This document shows, piece after piece, positions 44,269-54,051 of a stretch of DNA of 64,000 bases. This DNA comes from Youngiibacter multivorans (GTDB lineage: Bacteria > Bacillota > Clostridia > Clostridiales > Clostridiaceae): positions 23,519-87,518 of the forward strand of contig NZ_JAGGKC010000016.1 of the NCBI RefSeq assembly GCF_017873395.1, written 5' to 3'. Made by a program: the position numbers and the translations under genes. Numbering within the stretch: the first letter of the stretch is position 1; each line of letters starts with the position of its first letter. A model generated the notes under the pieces. The model worked only from the letters and a program-made list of their open reading frames with translations, was not told the origin of the DNA and searched no databases.

Positions 44269-46695
44269 ATGATTATCAGTAAAGCGCAATTCAAGAAGGA
44301 TTTTCAGAAGAAGATGCTCAGCCTGTATTCACAGGAAATTGAGGATTCCTCCAGTTCGGAGAAATACTTCGCCCTTGGATACCTGGTCAAGGACTACATT
44401 TCTGAAAATTGGGCAAAGACCGCAAGAAAATACGAGAAATACGGTGAAAAGCAGGTATACTACTTTTCAATAGAGTTCCTGCTCGGAAGGCTTCTGGGAA
44501 GCAACCTCCTTAACCTTGGAATAAGGGACACAGTAAAGGAAGCACTTACAGAAATGGGCATCGACCTCACAGACATCGAAAGGATCGAGGTAGACCCAGG
44601 CCTTGGCAACGGCGGACTTGGAAGGCTTGCGGCATGCTTCATGGATTCCATGGCATCAAGCGGAATACCAGGTCATGGAAACGGCATAAGGTACAAATAC
44701 GGACTGTTCCAGCAGAAGATTGTCGGCGGCTACCAGATCGAGCTGCCTGAAAACTGGCTGAGGGATGCAAATGTATGGGAGGTAAGGAAGCCTGACCATG
44801 CAGTCAAGGTAAGGTTCTACGGAGATGCCTGGATGAGACCCGAGGAGGATGGTGAGCTTACACCTGTCCATACCGGTTATCAGGAGGTCCTCGCCGTTCC
44901 GTATGACACTCCGCTTGTCGGGTATGAGAACAAGACCATAAACACACTTAGGCTCTGGAGCGCTGAAATAGACTCCGTAGATGCAGGAATACCTGCAGGC
45001 GGAAGCTCTTTCAGGAACGTCCTTTCATACAAGAGGGAAATTGAAAGCATTTCTGAAGTGCTGTATCCTGATGACTCGAACTATGAGGGAAGGCTCTTAA
45101 GGCTCAAGCAGGAATATTTCTTCGTATCAGCCGGTCTCCAGACAATCCTGAAGCAGTTCAAGGAGCTGGGAAAGCCGCTCTCCGAATTCAGCGAGAAGGT
45201 AGCGATACATATCAATGACACGCATCCTGCAGTAGCAATCCCTGAGCTCATGAGGCTTCTCATGGATGTAGAAGGACTGCAGTGGGAGGAAGCCTGGAGG
45301 ATAACCCAGGCTACAATGAGCTATACCAACCACACGATTATGTCAGAGGCTCTTGAGAAATGGCCGATCGACATGATGAAGCAGCTGCTTCCGAGGATAC
45401 TCCTGATCATACAGGAAATAGACAGGAGATACAGGGATTCCTTCGCACTGAGTGCTGAGATCAATCCGGCTGTCATCGAAAGGACTGCGATAATATCTGA
45501 CGGATACGTCAAGATGGCACACCTTTGCATAATTGGAAGCCACAGCATAAACGGAGTAGCAAAGCTCCATACTGAGCTGCTCAAGAAGCAAGAGCTGAAG
45601 GAGTTCTACCAGCTGTATCCTTACAAGTTCAACAACAAGACCAACGGTATCACCCACAGAAGGTGGCTCATGCTGGCGAATCCAGAGCTCGCCGCTCTTC
45701 TGGACAAGACCATCGGCGATTCGTGGAGAAGGAATCCCCAGGACCTGAAGCTTCTGAAGCGATACAAGAGGGATGACCAGGTACAGGCTGAAATCCAGAG
45801 GATCAAGCTTGCGAATAAGACCAGGCTCGCAGAATACATCAAGACCAAGAACGGCATAACCGTAGACCCTAACTCCATATTCGACATACAGGTAAAGAGA
45901 CTTCATGCCTACAAGAGACAGCTTTTGAATGCTCTCCATATCCTTTACCAGTACATAGAGCTTGTTACAAACCCTGAGTTCGATATGCTGCCAAGGACGT
46001 ATATATTCGGAGCAAAAGCTGCCCCTGGATATTACTATGCCAAGGAGATAATCAAGTTCATCAACGCACTTGGCGAACAGGTCAACAATGACCCGAGAGT
46101 CAAGGACAAGATAAAGGTAGTGTTCCTTGAGAACTATGGTGTTACTCTTGCTGAGATGATAATACCGGCAGCTGAGGTGTCTGAGCAGATAAGCACGACA
46201 ACCAAGGAAGCTTCAGGCACAAGCAACATGAAGTTCATGATGAATGGTGCAATAACGCTTGCCACCCTAGATGGAGCAAACGTAGAAATGCTTGAGGAAG
46301 TCGGGGCTCCTAACATCGTGATATTCGGAATGTCAGAGCAGGAGGTCCTGAATTACTACAGGAACGGCGGTTATAACTCAAGGGAGCTTTACAACTCTGA
46401 TCCTAGGATCAAAGCGGTTCTCGACAGCCTCATCAACGGCTTCATCAAGGACATTGCGATTGAAGGCAATGACATATTCAGGAGCCTCATAGACTACAAC
46501 GACGAGTTCTTCGTGCTCAAGGACTTCGATTCATATCTTGCGGCTCAGAAGAGACTTGAGGACCTATACAAGGACCGTTTTACATGGAACAAGATGGCAA
46601 TAGAAAACATTTCCTCGTCGGGCGTATTCTCTGCTGATGTCACAGTCAAGCAGTATGCGTCTGGTATATGGGATACGAGGATGATTGAGAGATAA
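44269..46695 (+). CDS. glgP: Glycogen/maltodextrin phosphorylase
   Basis: Releases glucose-1-phosphate from glycogen; 808 residues, PLP-dependent. LGNGGLGRLAACFMDSMA near 110-127 and the PLP-Lys motif EASGTSNMKFMMNG near 647-660 are diagnostic. SD AAGGAGA lies 7 nt before the ATG. The next gene starts 3 nt after its stop. Confidence 0.96.
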   Translation: MIISKAQFKKDFQKKMLSLYSQEIEDSSSSEKYFALGYLVKDYISENWAKTARKYEKYGEKQVYYFSIEFLLGRLLGSNLLNLGIRDTVKEALTEMGIDLTDIERIEVDPGLGNGGLGRLAACFMDSMASSGIPGHGNGIRYKYGLFQQKIVGGYQIELPENWLRDANVWEVRKPDHAVKVRFYGDAWMRPEEDGELTPVHTGYQEVLAVPYDTPLVGYENKTINTLRLWSAEIDSVDAGIPAGGSSFRNVLSYKREIESISEVLYPDDSNYEGRLLRLKQEYFFVSAGLQTILKQFKELGKPLSEFSEKVAIHINDTHPAVAIPELMRLLMDVEGLQWEEAWRITQATMSYTNHTIMSEALEKWPIDMMKQLLPRILLIIQEIDRRYRDSFALSAEINPAVIERTAIISDGYVKMAHLCIIGSHSINGVAKLHTELLKKQELKEFYQLYPYKFNNKTNGITHRRWLMLANPELAALLDKTIGDSWRRNPQDLKLLKRYKRDDQVQAEIQRIKLANKTRLAEYIKTKNGITVDPNSIFDIQVKRLHAYKRQLLNALHILYQYIELVTNPEFDMLPRTYIFGAKAAPGYYYAKEIIKFINALGEQVNNDPRVKDKIKVVFLENYGVTLAEMIIPAAEVSEQISTTTKEASGTSNMKFMMNGAITLATLDGANVEMLEEVGAPNIVIFGMSEQEVLNYYRNGGYNSRELYNSDPRIKAVLDSLINGFIKDIAIEGNDIFRSLIDYNDEFFVLKDFDSYLAAQKRLEDLYKDRFTWNKMAIENISSSGVFSADVTVKQYASGIWDTRMIER

Positions 46696-46698
46696 ACT

Positions 46699-48522
46699 AT
46701 GAGATATGGGAACATGACGATTTCCTACAACTCCCATCTTGCGGAGTTCAAGAAGCCCTTTGGTGCGGTTACGCCAGGACATGACGTCCACTTCAGAATA
46801 AGGATAGAGGGAGCGGGCAAGCTCACTGTCGTACTTATCCTTACCAAGGAAGGCCAGAGGGAGACCTACAGGGAGATGTCGTCAGAAGGACATGGGTATT
46901 ATACGACCGTCATAACCTCCGGAGATGCTGGATTATACTTCTATTATTTCAGGATCCACATCAAGGAGGACAACCTCGACAGGTACGTTTTCGTAGGGAA
47001 CAACGAGACCGGACTGGGAGGAGAATGCCAGGTATATGAGGACTTCACTTACGTGAAGTCCTATCAGATGACCATGCACAATTACATCAAGCCTTCCCCG
47101 GAATGGTACAGGGAAGCTGTCTTCTATCAGATATTCGTGGACAGGTTCTACAATGGCAACGAACACGGAGCAATACTATCGCCAAAGAAAAACTCATTCA
47201 TTTACGCTACCTGGGAGGATTCACCAATTTACATCAAGGATCCCCAGGGAAACATCGTAAGGTGGGACTTCTTCGGAGGCAACCTAAAGGGTGTCATCGC
47301 AAAGCTTGACTACCTGAAGGAGCTTGGTATAACAGGTCTTTACCTGAATCCTGTCTTCGAGGCGAGGAGCAACCATAAATACGACACCGGAGACTACATG
47401 AAGATAGATCCGATGTTCGGGGACGAATCAATATTCAGGCAGCTGATTGAAGAATCGGAAAAGAGAGGCATAAAGATAATCCTTGATGGAGTATTCAACC
47501 ATGCCGGTGCAGACTCGATATACTTCAACAAGTTGGGTACGTATCCTGAAAAGGGAGCATACCAGGGCAGGGATTCAAAGTACACCGACTGGTTCATGTT
47601 CAACAATTATCCTGAGGATTACGAATGCTGGTGGGGCGTCAAGGATCTTCCGAATCTCAATGAGAACAACTCCGAATACCGAAGCTTCATATGCGGCAAA
47701 GGCGGAGTAATAGACAAATGGACGAAGACGGGGATAGGAGGCTGGAGACTTGATGTCGCGGATGAGATATCAGACGGGTTCATCAGGGACATAAGGACAA
47801 CCATGTCTGAGGCTGACAGCGACACCGTCCTGATTGGCGAAGTCTGGGAGGATGCCTCGAACAAGATCGCCTACGGTCAGAGAAGGAGATATCTTCTGGG
47901 TGATGAGCTTCATGGAACCATGAACTATCCCCTGAAGGACAATATGATTGCTTACCTTAACGGGAGCATAAGTGCAAGGGACCTCTACATGAGGATGATG
48001 TCGCTAAAGGAGAACTACCCTAAAGAGGCCTTCTACAGCGCATTCAACAGCATGGGAACACATGATACAAGGCGTATACGGACTGAAATCCCAGACATGG
48101 ATAAACTAAAGACTGCAGTAACAATACTTATGACCATGCCTGGCGTACCATGCGTATATTATGGCGATGAAGCAGGTATGACAGGGGAGAGGGATCCGTA
48201 CAACAGGGGACCATACCCATGGGGCAGGGAGGATGCCGAACTCCAGAAGCACTATAAGGACCTGATCGCATTAAGGCATTCAAGCGATGCATTCACATCA
48301 GGAGACTACATTCCGTTCTATCAGGGAAACTTATACGGATATCTGAGGATCGGCATTAAGGAATCCTACATAGTTATCGTCAACAGGGATGAAACCGACA
48401 GAATGATGATACTTGAGGATGCTGAAGGTCTAAGTGATATTCCCCGAAACCTTTCCCATATACTACAGGGTGAGTTCCATCTGCCAAAAAAATCCACAAT
48501 AGTAAAAAGGGTCCATAATTGA
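46699..48522 (+). CDS. GH13 alpha-amylase family hydrolase (neopullulanase-like)
   Basis: Cytosolic alpha-glucan hydrolase, 607 residues, no signal peptide. An N-terminal beta domain (about 1-125) precedes the GH13 barrel: VFYQIFVDRFYNG, DGVFNHAG, nucleophile Asp in GWRLDVADE near 351, acid/base Glu in IGEVWED near 380 and GTHDTRR near 454. The neopullulanase or maltogenic type is likely from the domain layout and the intracellular setting. The SD is weak, and coupling to glgP is likely. It probably debranches or trims glycogen fragments. Confidence 0.85.
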   Translation: MRYGNMTISYNSHLAEFKKPFGAVTPGHDVHFRIRIEGAGKLTVVLILTKEGQRETYREMSSEGHGYYTTVITSGDAGLYFYYFRIHIKEDNLDRYVFVGNNETGLGGECQVYEDFTYVKSYQMTMHNYIKPSPEWYREAVFYQIFVDRFYNGNEHGAILSPKKNSFIYATWEDSPIYIKDPQGNIVRWDFFGGNLKGVIAKLDYLKELGITGLYLNPVFEARSNHKYDTGDYMKIDPMFGDESIFRQLIEESEKRGIKIILDGVFNHAGADSIYFNKLGTYPEKGAYQGRDSKYTDWFMFNNYPEDYECWWGVKDLPNLNENNSEYRSFICGKGGVIDKWTKTGIGGWRLDVADEISDGFIRDIRTTMSEADSDTVLIGEVWEDASNKIAYGQRRRYLLGDELHGTMNYPLKDNMIAYLNGSISARDLYMRMMSLKENYPKEAFYSAFNSMGTHDTRRIRTEIPDMDKLKTAVTILMTMPGVPCVYYGDEAGMTGERDPYNRGPYPWGREDAELQKHYKDLIALRHSSDAFTSGDYIPFYQGNLYGYLRIGIKESYIVIVNRDETDRMMILEDAEGLSDIPRNLSHILQGEFHLPKKSTIVKRVHN

Positions 48523-48536
48523 CAGGACCTGAAATG

Positions 48537-48580
48537 AAAGCCGCCAGCTTAGGGTATCCCCCTAAACTGACGGCTTTCTC
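48537..48580. terminator. Terminator of the glg operon (bidirectional)
   Basis: AAAGCCG-CAG-TTAGGG (48537-48554) pairs with CCCTAA-CTG-CGGCTTT (48560-48577) with two mismatches. It lies between convergent genes. Confidence 0.8.
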
Positions 48581-48631
48581 TTGCCTTCTTCGTTATCTTT
48601 CAATAAATCATATTAAGGATTTTTTCTGCTA

Positions 48632-49978
48632 TCAGTAGATGTTGTTGCTTTCCTGACCTGATGCTCTGTTCATCTGGCGTTCCTTGTATTCCCTGAGCTT
48701 CTGGGATGTATGTCTGCTTCTTCTTCTTCTTCTCTTTCTCAGGTTGATTGTCCTTATTGTAAATAATGCCGCAAACAGTATTACAAGTGCCATAAGCGTT
48801 ATCACAAGGAACTTGGGGATGGTGAATCCCGATTCCGGAGCGAGAGGTGCCTTTGTGAATACATCGCTGGCAGCTACCAGCTTGAGTGTTCCTACTTCGC
48901 TTCCATTCACCTTGACTGAAGCTTCAGATACTACCTGACCCTTGGCATACTCTCCTTCAAATACTGACGTATCATCATATATCAGCATAGGATTTGCATC
49001 GATTCTGCCAGACGTACTGACCACATAAAAATCGCACTCTGCCTCAAGCTGCAGCTGGTCTCCGTTCTTAAGTGTTACAGTCTTGAGTATCTGTCCCTTG
49101 GAATAAAGCTTTACAACGCTGCATTTTTCAAATGCCCAGTTGAACAGTTCAAGGGTCTCCTTGTAGTACTGAGCCTGACTCGTAGACTTGAGTATTGACA
49201 CTATGTAGGTCTTTCCATCCTTGCTTGCGACTGCTGTGTATGCATACCTGGCGTCTGGAGTATATCCTGTCTTTGCTACTACAGTAGGTTCATAGTACAG
49301 GTCATCACTTTTCTTAAGAAGGGAGTTCTTGTTCGAAGCCCATCTTTCCGTAGTCATGTTAGTTGGTCCCAGCTTGTAGATGGGAGTATGGAATATATCC
49401 ACCAGATACGGATCCTTTGCAACTTCCCTTGAAATCAGCGAAAGGTCATATGCTGATGTATAGTGGTTTTCATCTGTAAGCCCATGAGGATTGGCAAAAT
49501 TGGTGTTCCTGGCCCCAATCTCCTCAGCCTTCCTGTTCATAAGAAGTGCAAACTCTTCCACAGAACCTGATATGTGCTCTGCAAGTATTTCAGCGGAATC
49601 GTTGGCTGAATGCAGAACCATGGAATAAAGCAGGTCCTTTACAGTTACCTGTTCACCCTCCCTGAATCCCATTGAAGCTCCCTCAGCATACGGCGGATTC
49701 TTGCCTACGGTCACGATATCTTCAAGCTTAGCGTGCTCCATGACGAGAAGCGCAGTCATCATCTTGGTCGTTGATGCAGGCATAAGCTGCATGTCAGCGT
49801 TCTTTCCATAGATTACCTGTCCGGTTTCACCGTCCATAAGCACCACTGCCTCAGATAGTATCTCCGGAGGTGTGGTTCCTGCAATTACTGAAGAAGCCCT
49901 GACCTGAGCGCTCCCGGAAAATATGACAATTCCCAATAAAACGGCTGCCAAGCCCTTTATTACCCTGTTGAATTTCAA
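48632..49978 (-). CDS. dacF: D-alanyl-D-alanine carboxypeptidase (DacF/PBP5 type)
   Basis: Trims the terminal D-Ala from peptidoglycan stems; 448 residues. A signal peptide (about 1-28) is followed by a serine-peptidase domain with SxxK (ASTTK near 69), SxN (HSAND near 127) and KTG (VAKTGY near 236), then a beta domain. Unusually for soluble types, a C-terminal membrane helix (about 386-410) and a strongly basic tail (RKRRRRRSR) anchor it. TTG 49978 has GGGGTGA upstream; the frame open to 50029 has no start with a site. Confidence 0.92.
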   Translation of the reverse strand: MKFNRVIKGLAAVLLGIVIFSGSAQVRASSVIAGTTPPEILSEAVVLMDGETGQVIYGKNADMQLMPASTTKMMTALLVMEHAKLEDIVTVGKNPPYAEGASMGFREGEQVTVKDLLYSMVLHSANDSAEILAEHISGSVEEFALLMNRKAEEIGARNTNFANPHGLTDENHYTSAYDLSLISREVAKDPYLVDIFHTPIYKLGPTNMTTERWASNKNSLLKKSDDLYYEPTVVAKTGYTPDARYAYTAVASKDGKTYIVSILKSTSQAQYYKETLELFNWAFEKCSVVKLYSKGQILKTVTLKNGDQLQLEAECDFYVVSTSGRIDANPMLIYDDTSVFEGEYAKGQVVSEASVKVNGSEVGTLKLVAASDVFTKAPLAPESGFTIPKFLVITLMALVILFAALFTIRTINLRKRRRRRSRHTSQKLREYKERQMNRASGQESNNIY

Positions 49979-50072
49979 AAAAATCACCCCATGAAGATAA
50001 TTATAGCAAAATATGCAATACTCATCCATAAAAAAAGGCTAAAAGTATGCATAATATATCCGAGGTGATAAT

Positions 50073-50645
50073 ATGGCATTCCCTGTAAGACTTCTCAAAG
50101 CCATCAAAGTGGTGACCATTTTCTTTATCCTTATGTTTGTTTCTGTATCATGTTCCACCGAAGTATATGAAGAAGACCCTGTTGAGGTGGTTGTAACTGA
50201 GGGAAACGAGGTTTCAGAGCGCTCTGAAGAGATAATAGTTGAGATAAAGGGGGCAGTTGCGCGGCCTGGCGTATATTCGATCCCAAAGGACAAAAGGCTG
50301 AATGACCTCCTTGAGCTTGCAGGAGGAAAGACAGACCTTTCTGATATGCGGTCTGTTAACCTTGCAAAAAAGCTCAAAGATGGTGAGTCATATGTCATAC
50401 CTGCTGTTGGCGAGGAACCAGTGCCGACTTCTGTGCCATCTGATGAGGAAAGAAAGCTGGATATAAACAGTGCTACGAGGGAACAGCTCATGGAGGTTCC
50501 CGGCATAGGACCTGCTACAGCAGACAATATACTCAAAAAGAGGGATGAGCTGGGGGAGTTTAAGACCATCGAGGACCTCCTTGAGGTGGACAGGATTGGA
50601 GACAAGACACTGGAGAAACTGAAGGAGTATCTCGAAGTAGGATGA
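50073..50645 (+). CDS. comEA: ComEA-like membrane-anchored DNA-binding protein
   Basis: DNA receptor of natural transformation in Bacillus; 190 residues. An N-terminal membrane helix or poor lipobox (FVSVSC near 27) is followed by an SLBB domain (about 50-110, VEIKGAVARPGVYSIPKDKRLNDLLELAGG) and a C-terminal helix-hairpin-helix pair (about 128-190, LDINSATREQLMEVPGIGPATA). SD GAGGTGA lies 6 nt before the ATG. No comEC follows; whether it serves DNA uptake here is open. Confidence 0.88.
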   Translation: MAFPVRLLKAIKVVTIFFILMFVSVSCSTEVYEEDPVEVVVTEGNEVSERSEEIIVEIKGAVARPGVYSIPKDKRLNDLLELAGGKTDLSDMRSVNLAKKLKDGESYVIPAVGEEPVPTSVPSDEERKLDINSATREQLMEVPGIGPATADNILKKRDELGEFKTIEDLLEVDRIGDKTLEKLKEYLEVG

Positions 50646-50664
50646 GAAAATATGGATTGTGATA

Positions 50665-50753
50665 TATAATATAGGGAATAAAGCCCTGGGAGAGTTGCGC
50701 CAATCTTTATGAGCTACGCAGCCTCTTTACGCAGGGTCAACAAGGAGCGTTCT
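50665..50753 (+). promoter_or_regulatory. selA promoter element and structured 5-prime leader
   Basis: TATAAT at 50665-50670 lacks a clear -35. The leader after it can form an outer helix GCCCTG (50683-50688) / CAGGGT (50732-50737) enclosing a stem GAG-A-GTTGCG (50690-50699) / CGCAGC-CTC (50717-50725) with one bulged A. The selA SD (50742-50747) begins 5 nt after the outer helix. Confidence 0.45.
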
Positions 50754-52157
50754 ATGGACAGACTAAGAAACATTCCAAAGCTGGACCTCATTTTGAAGGA
50801 CGACAGGTTCCAGGCTCTGATTCAAAAATATGGAGAGAAACTGGTTAAGCTTTGCACAAGAGAAGGCCTGGATTCCATGCGGGCGGCAATCCTTGCAGGT
50901 GGAGAAGGCGAAAATATCAATATTGACCTGGATACCATATGCTGCTTCACAAAAAGATGCATGGATGATAAATCAAGGAGCAGTCTCGTGAACGTTGTCA
51001 ACGCTACCGGTGTCGTAATCCATACTAACCTTGGCAGAAGCCTCCTGTCCGAAAAGGCTGCGGAGGCGGCCTCGCGGGTTGCCAGAAACTATGTCTCCCT
51101 GGAATTTGACATGGAGACGGGTGACCGGGGCCACAGGGATGAGGCGGCAGCGTCGGTCATCAGGGAACTTACCGGAGCAGAGGATGCAGCTGTCGTCAAC
51201 AACAACGCCGCCGCAGTCCTTCTTGTCCTGGCTGCCCTTTCAAAGGACAAGGATGCAGTGGTTTCCCGGGGAGAGCTTGTCGAGATAGGCGGCAGCTTCC
51301 GTATCCCTGATGTCATGGAGCTGAGCGGCGCAAAGCTCAAAGAAGTAGGTACCACCAACAGGACCAGGCTGTCAGACTATGAAAAGGCTATATCAGACAA
51401 TACCGGACTCCTCCTGAAGGTCCATACTTCGAACTACAGGATAGTCGGCTTCAACGAGGAGACTGCAATAAGTGATCTTGCAGAGCTTTCTGGAAGGACC
51501 GGGATCCCACTCTATGTCGACCTTGGGAGCGGTTCTCTGATGGATACCAGAGACTTTTCAGACGAGCATGAGGAGACGGTACAGGAGGCTCTGAAATCTG
51601 GAGCTGGTATAGTATCCTTCAGCGGAGACAAACTGCTGGGAGGTCCTCAGGCAGGCATAATAGCCGGCAGGAGAGACCTTGTCGACAAGGTGAGGAATCA
51701 TCCCCTCATGAGGGCATTAAGGCCTGACAAGATGACCCTTGCAGCCCTAGAAGCCACTCTGAAGTCGTGGCTTCATGAGGGCGGAGACCACATACCCGTA
51801 AGGGAAATGCTTGTTAAGGATAAAGCTGTAATCAGGGAGGAATGCATAAGGCTTTGTGATAGGCTTCTTTCAATGGGATTTGAGGCTATAGTCCGCGAAG
51901 TCAGCTCAGCATCAGGCGGTGGAACTCTTCCGACAGTGGATATCCCGTCATATGGTGTCCATGTCAGGGCAAAGGAAGGTTCTGGATTGTCTGCAGATGA
52001 CCTCAAGACGCTGCTCAGGCTGGGAGAAGATCCTGTCATTGCAAGAGTGGCAAGGGATGAGGTTGTGCTTGACCTGCGAACTGTAAGGGAATGGGAAATG
52101 GAAATCCTTGAATCAAAATTCGCTCTTATTGCAAATGGCTGGTGGAAATATGCATGA
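50754..52157 (+). CDS. selA: L-seryl-tRNA(Sec) selenium transferase
   Basis: PLP enzyme that converts Ser-tRNA(Sec) to Sec-tRNA(Sec) using selenophosphate; 467 residues. VVNATGVVIHTNLGRSLL near 84-101, the central GDRGHRDE, and the PLP Lys in FSGDKLLGGPQAG near 292-304 are diagnostic. ATG 50754 has AAGGAG 6 nt upstream. It overlaps selB by 8 nt. selD and tRNA-Sec are not in the window. Confidence 0.95.
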   Translation: MDRLRNIPKLDLILKDDRFQALIQKYGEKLVKLCTREGLDSMRAAILAGGEGENINIDLDTICCFTKRCMDDKSRSSLVNVVNATGVVIHTNLGRSLLSEKAAEAASRVARNYVSLEFDMETGDRGHRDEAAASVIRELTGAEDAAVVNNNAAAVLLVLAALSKDKDAVVSRGELVEIGGSFRIPDVMELSGAKLKEVGTTNRTRLSDYEKAISDNTGLLLKVHTSNYRIVGFNEETAISDLAELSGRTGIPLYVDLGSGSLMDTRDFSDEHEETVQEALKSGAGIVSFSGDKLLGGPQAGIIAGRRDLVDKVRNHPLMRALRPDKMTLAALEATLKSWLHEGGDHIPVREMLVKDKAVIREECIRLCDRLLSMGFEAIVREVSSASGGGTLPTVDIPSYGVHVRAKEGSGLSADDLKTLLRLGEDPVIARVARDEVVLDLRTVREWEMEILESKFALIANGWWKYA

Positions 52158-54012
52158 TAATTTTATAATCGGTACTGCAGGCCATATCGACCATGGCAAA
52201 ACAACCCTGATACAGGCACTTACAGGCAACCAGGGCGACAGGCTGAAGGAGGAGAAGGCGAGGGGTATTACCATAGACCTTGGCTTCACACATATGGTTC
52301 TGGACAATGGCGTAGTTGCTGGGATAATTGACGTTCCGGGCCATGAGAGGTTTCTCAAGAACATGCTCTCCGGAGCTACATCCATTTCCATTGTGCTTCT
52401 CGTCATCGCAGCTGATGAAGGCATAATGCCCCAGACTGTAGAGCATTTCTCCATACTAAGGTTTCTTGAAATGAAACGGGTTGCCGCAGTCATCACCAAG
52501 GCAGACAAGGTGGATGAAGAAAAGCTATCCGAAAGAAAGTCAGAGGTCAGTGAATTCCTTGCCAGGCAGGGTTATGGAGACAGTGAGACCTTTGCTGTTT
52601 CAAGCGTCACCGGACAAGGGCTGAAAGAGCTTAAGAAATGGATAAACGACTCATATATGTCCCTGGAGTCTGATGAACACCAGGATAAGCCATTCAGGCT
52701 GAACATCGACAGGGTATTCAACAGCAAAGGATTCGGAACTGTTGTGACAGGGACTGTAATGGACGGCAGCGTAAAGCAGGGAGATGCACTTGACCTGTAT
52801 ACTCCGTCAGAAATCCTGAGCGTAAAGGTCAGAGGAATCCAGGTCCATGGGGTGGAATGCACATCTGCCTCGAAGGGCATAAGATGCGCCATTAATCTTG
52901 CCAGGGTTGAAGCTCACAGGATAAGAAGAGGCGACACCCTGGCAAGGCAGGGGCTTTTGGCAGGGTCAAGCATACTTGACTGTACCTTCAGGCTGGCTGA
53001 TGAGAACGTCAAGCCTAAGGAAAGGGACCGGGTAAGGGTATATCTTGGAACCAGGGAGATACTTGGGAGGCTTCATTTCCTTCCTGAAGAAAATCATCCA
53101 GGCATGATACAGCTGAGGCTTGAAGAGACAGCTTACGTACTCAGGGGAGACAGATATGTTGCAAGGTCTTACTCCCCGATGCATCTCATCGGCGGCGGTG
53201 AAATCATAGACCCCGATGCCAGAAAATTCAAGGCATCGAAATCATTGGAGCATATGAATCATCTTGGCAAAATGACTTCAGGCGACTCCTATGAGGCCTT
53301 CCTTTCAACTCTTGAAACAAGCCACGAAGGAATTGCAGACAGAAGTGATGCTTTAAAGATTGGCAGTGAGCGGCTGATTGATGAGGGAATGGAGAAGCGT
53401 GATCTCGTGGAAATTGAAGGAAAGATAGCTGCAAGCTCTTTCGTCAGGCGGATACTTGATGAAATCAGGATAGTTATGGACGAATTCTTCACAAGGAATC
53501 CTCTCGGCATAAATGTTGGAAAGGAAGAGGTGAGGCTGCGGCTTGGGATTCGTCTGGACAGGAAGGTTTTTCAGGCAATATTGAAGCTTTCTGAGGACAT
53601 TAGCGATAACGGTGATTCACTCTCACTAGCAGGCAGGACAATTGCCCTAGACGATTCGCAAGCAGCATTGGCAAGGAGAATCATGTCATTTCTTGGTGAA
53701 GCCCAGTTTGCACCGCCCGACTTGAAGGCTTTTGTGATGATACCTAAGGAAAAACAAATTTTCGAGCCTGTGATGTCATATCTGATTGAAAATAAGGAGA
53801 TATTGCTGCTTGACGGTATTGCCTTTACCTCAGCTGCTGCTGAGGCAGCCAAAAATCTGATAGCAGAAAGGATACTTACCGGCGGTCCTGTGGGAATAGC
53901 AGACATAAGGGAGCTTCTTGGGACCTCAAGGAAATATGCCGTACCTTTGCTTGAGCATCTGGACAGCATCGGGGTGACAAGAAGGTCAGGCGACAAGAGG
54001 GTACTCATATAA
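52150..54012 (+). CDS. selB: Selenocysteine-specific elongation factor
   Basis: GTPase that brings Sec-tRNA(Sec) to UGA codons marked by SECIS; 620 residues. The EF-Tu-like part has GHIDHGKTTL near 11-20, DVPGHERFL and TKADKVD; the C-terminal part (about 370-620) holds winged helices that bind the mRNA hairpin. ATG 52150 follows GGTGGA and overlaps selA, so the two are coupled. Their presence implies selenoproteins elsewhere in the genome. Confidence 0.95.
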   Translation: MHDNFIIGTAGHIDHGKTTLIQALTGNQGDRLKEEKARGITIDLGFTHMVLDNGVVAGIIDVPGHERFLKNMLSGATSISIVLLVIAADEGIMPQTVEHFSILRFLEMKRVAAVITKADKVDEEKLSERKSEVSEFLARQGYGDSETFAVSSVTGQGLKELKKWINDSYMSLESDEHQDKPFRLNIDRVFNSKGFGTVVTGTVMDGSVKQGDALDLYTPSEILSVKVRGIQVHGVECTSASKGIRCAINLARVEAHRIRRGDTLARQGLLAGSSILDCTFRLADENVKPKERDRVRVYLGTREILGRLHFLPEENHPGMIQLRLEETAYVLRGDRYVARSYSPMHLIGGGEIIDPDARKFKASKSLEHMNHLGKMTSGDSYEAFLSTLETSHEGIADRSDALKIGSERLIDEGMEKRDLVEIEGKIAASSFVRRILDEIRIVMDEFFTRNPLGINVGKEEVRLRLGIRLDRKVFQAILKLSEDISDNGDSLSLAGRTIALDDSQAALARRIMSFLGEAQFAPPDLKAFVMIPKEKQIFEPVMSYLIENKEILLLDGIAFTSAAAEAAKNLIAERILTGGPVGIADIRELLGTSRKYAVPLLEHLDSIGVTRRSGDKRVLI

Positions 54013-54051
54013 GAAAAGAACGCATATCATTAAGATATGCGTTCTTTTCTT
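54011..54051. terminator. Bidirectional terminator
   Basis: Perfect 18-bp inverted repeat, arms 54011-54028 and 54034-54051 (AAGAAAAGAACGCATATC and complement), between selB and gltX. Confidence 0.92.

Noticed and set aside
45343..45939. Antisense frame of about 200 codons in glgP
   Set aside because: glgP is a strongly conserved enzyme on the plus strand; the antisense frame has no SD and low-complexity text.
50684..50736. tRNA-Sec gene in the selA leader
   Set aside because: No T-loop sequence, acceptor stem or 95-nt cloverleaf can be drawn; only two helices form.
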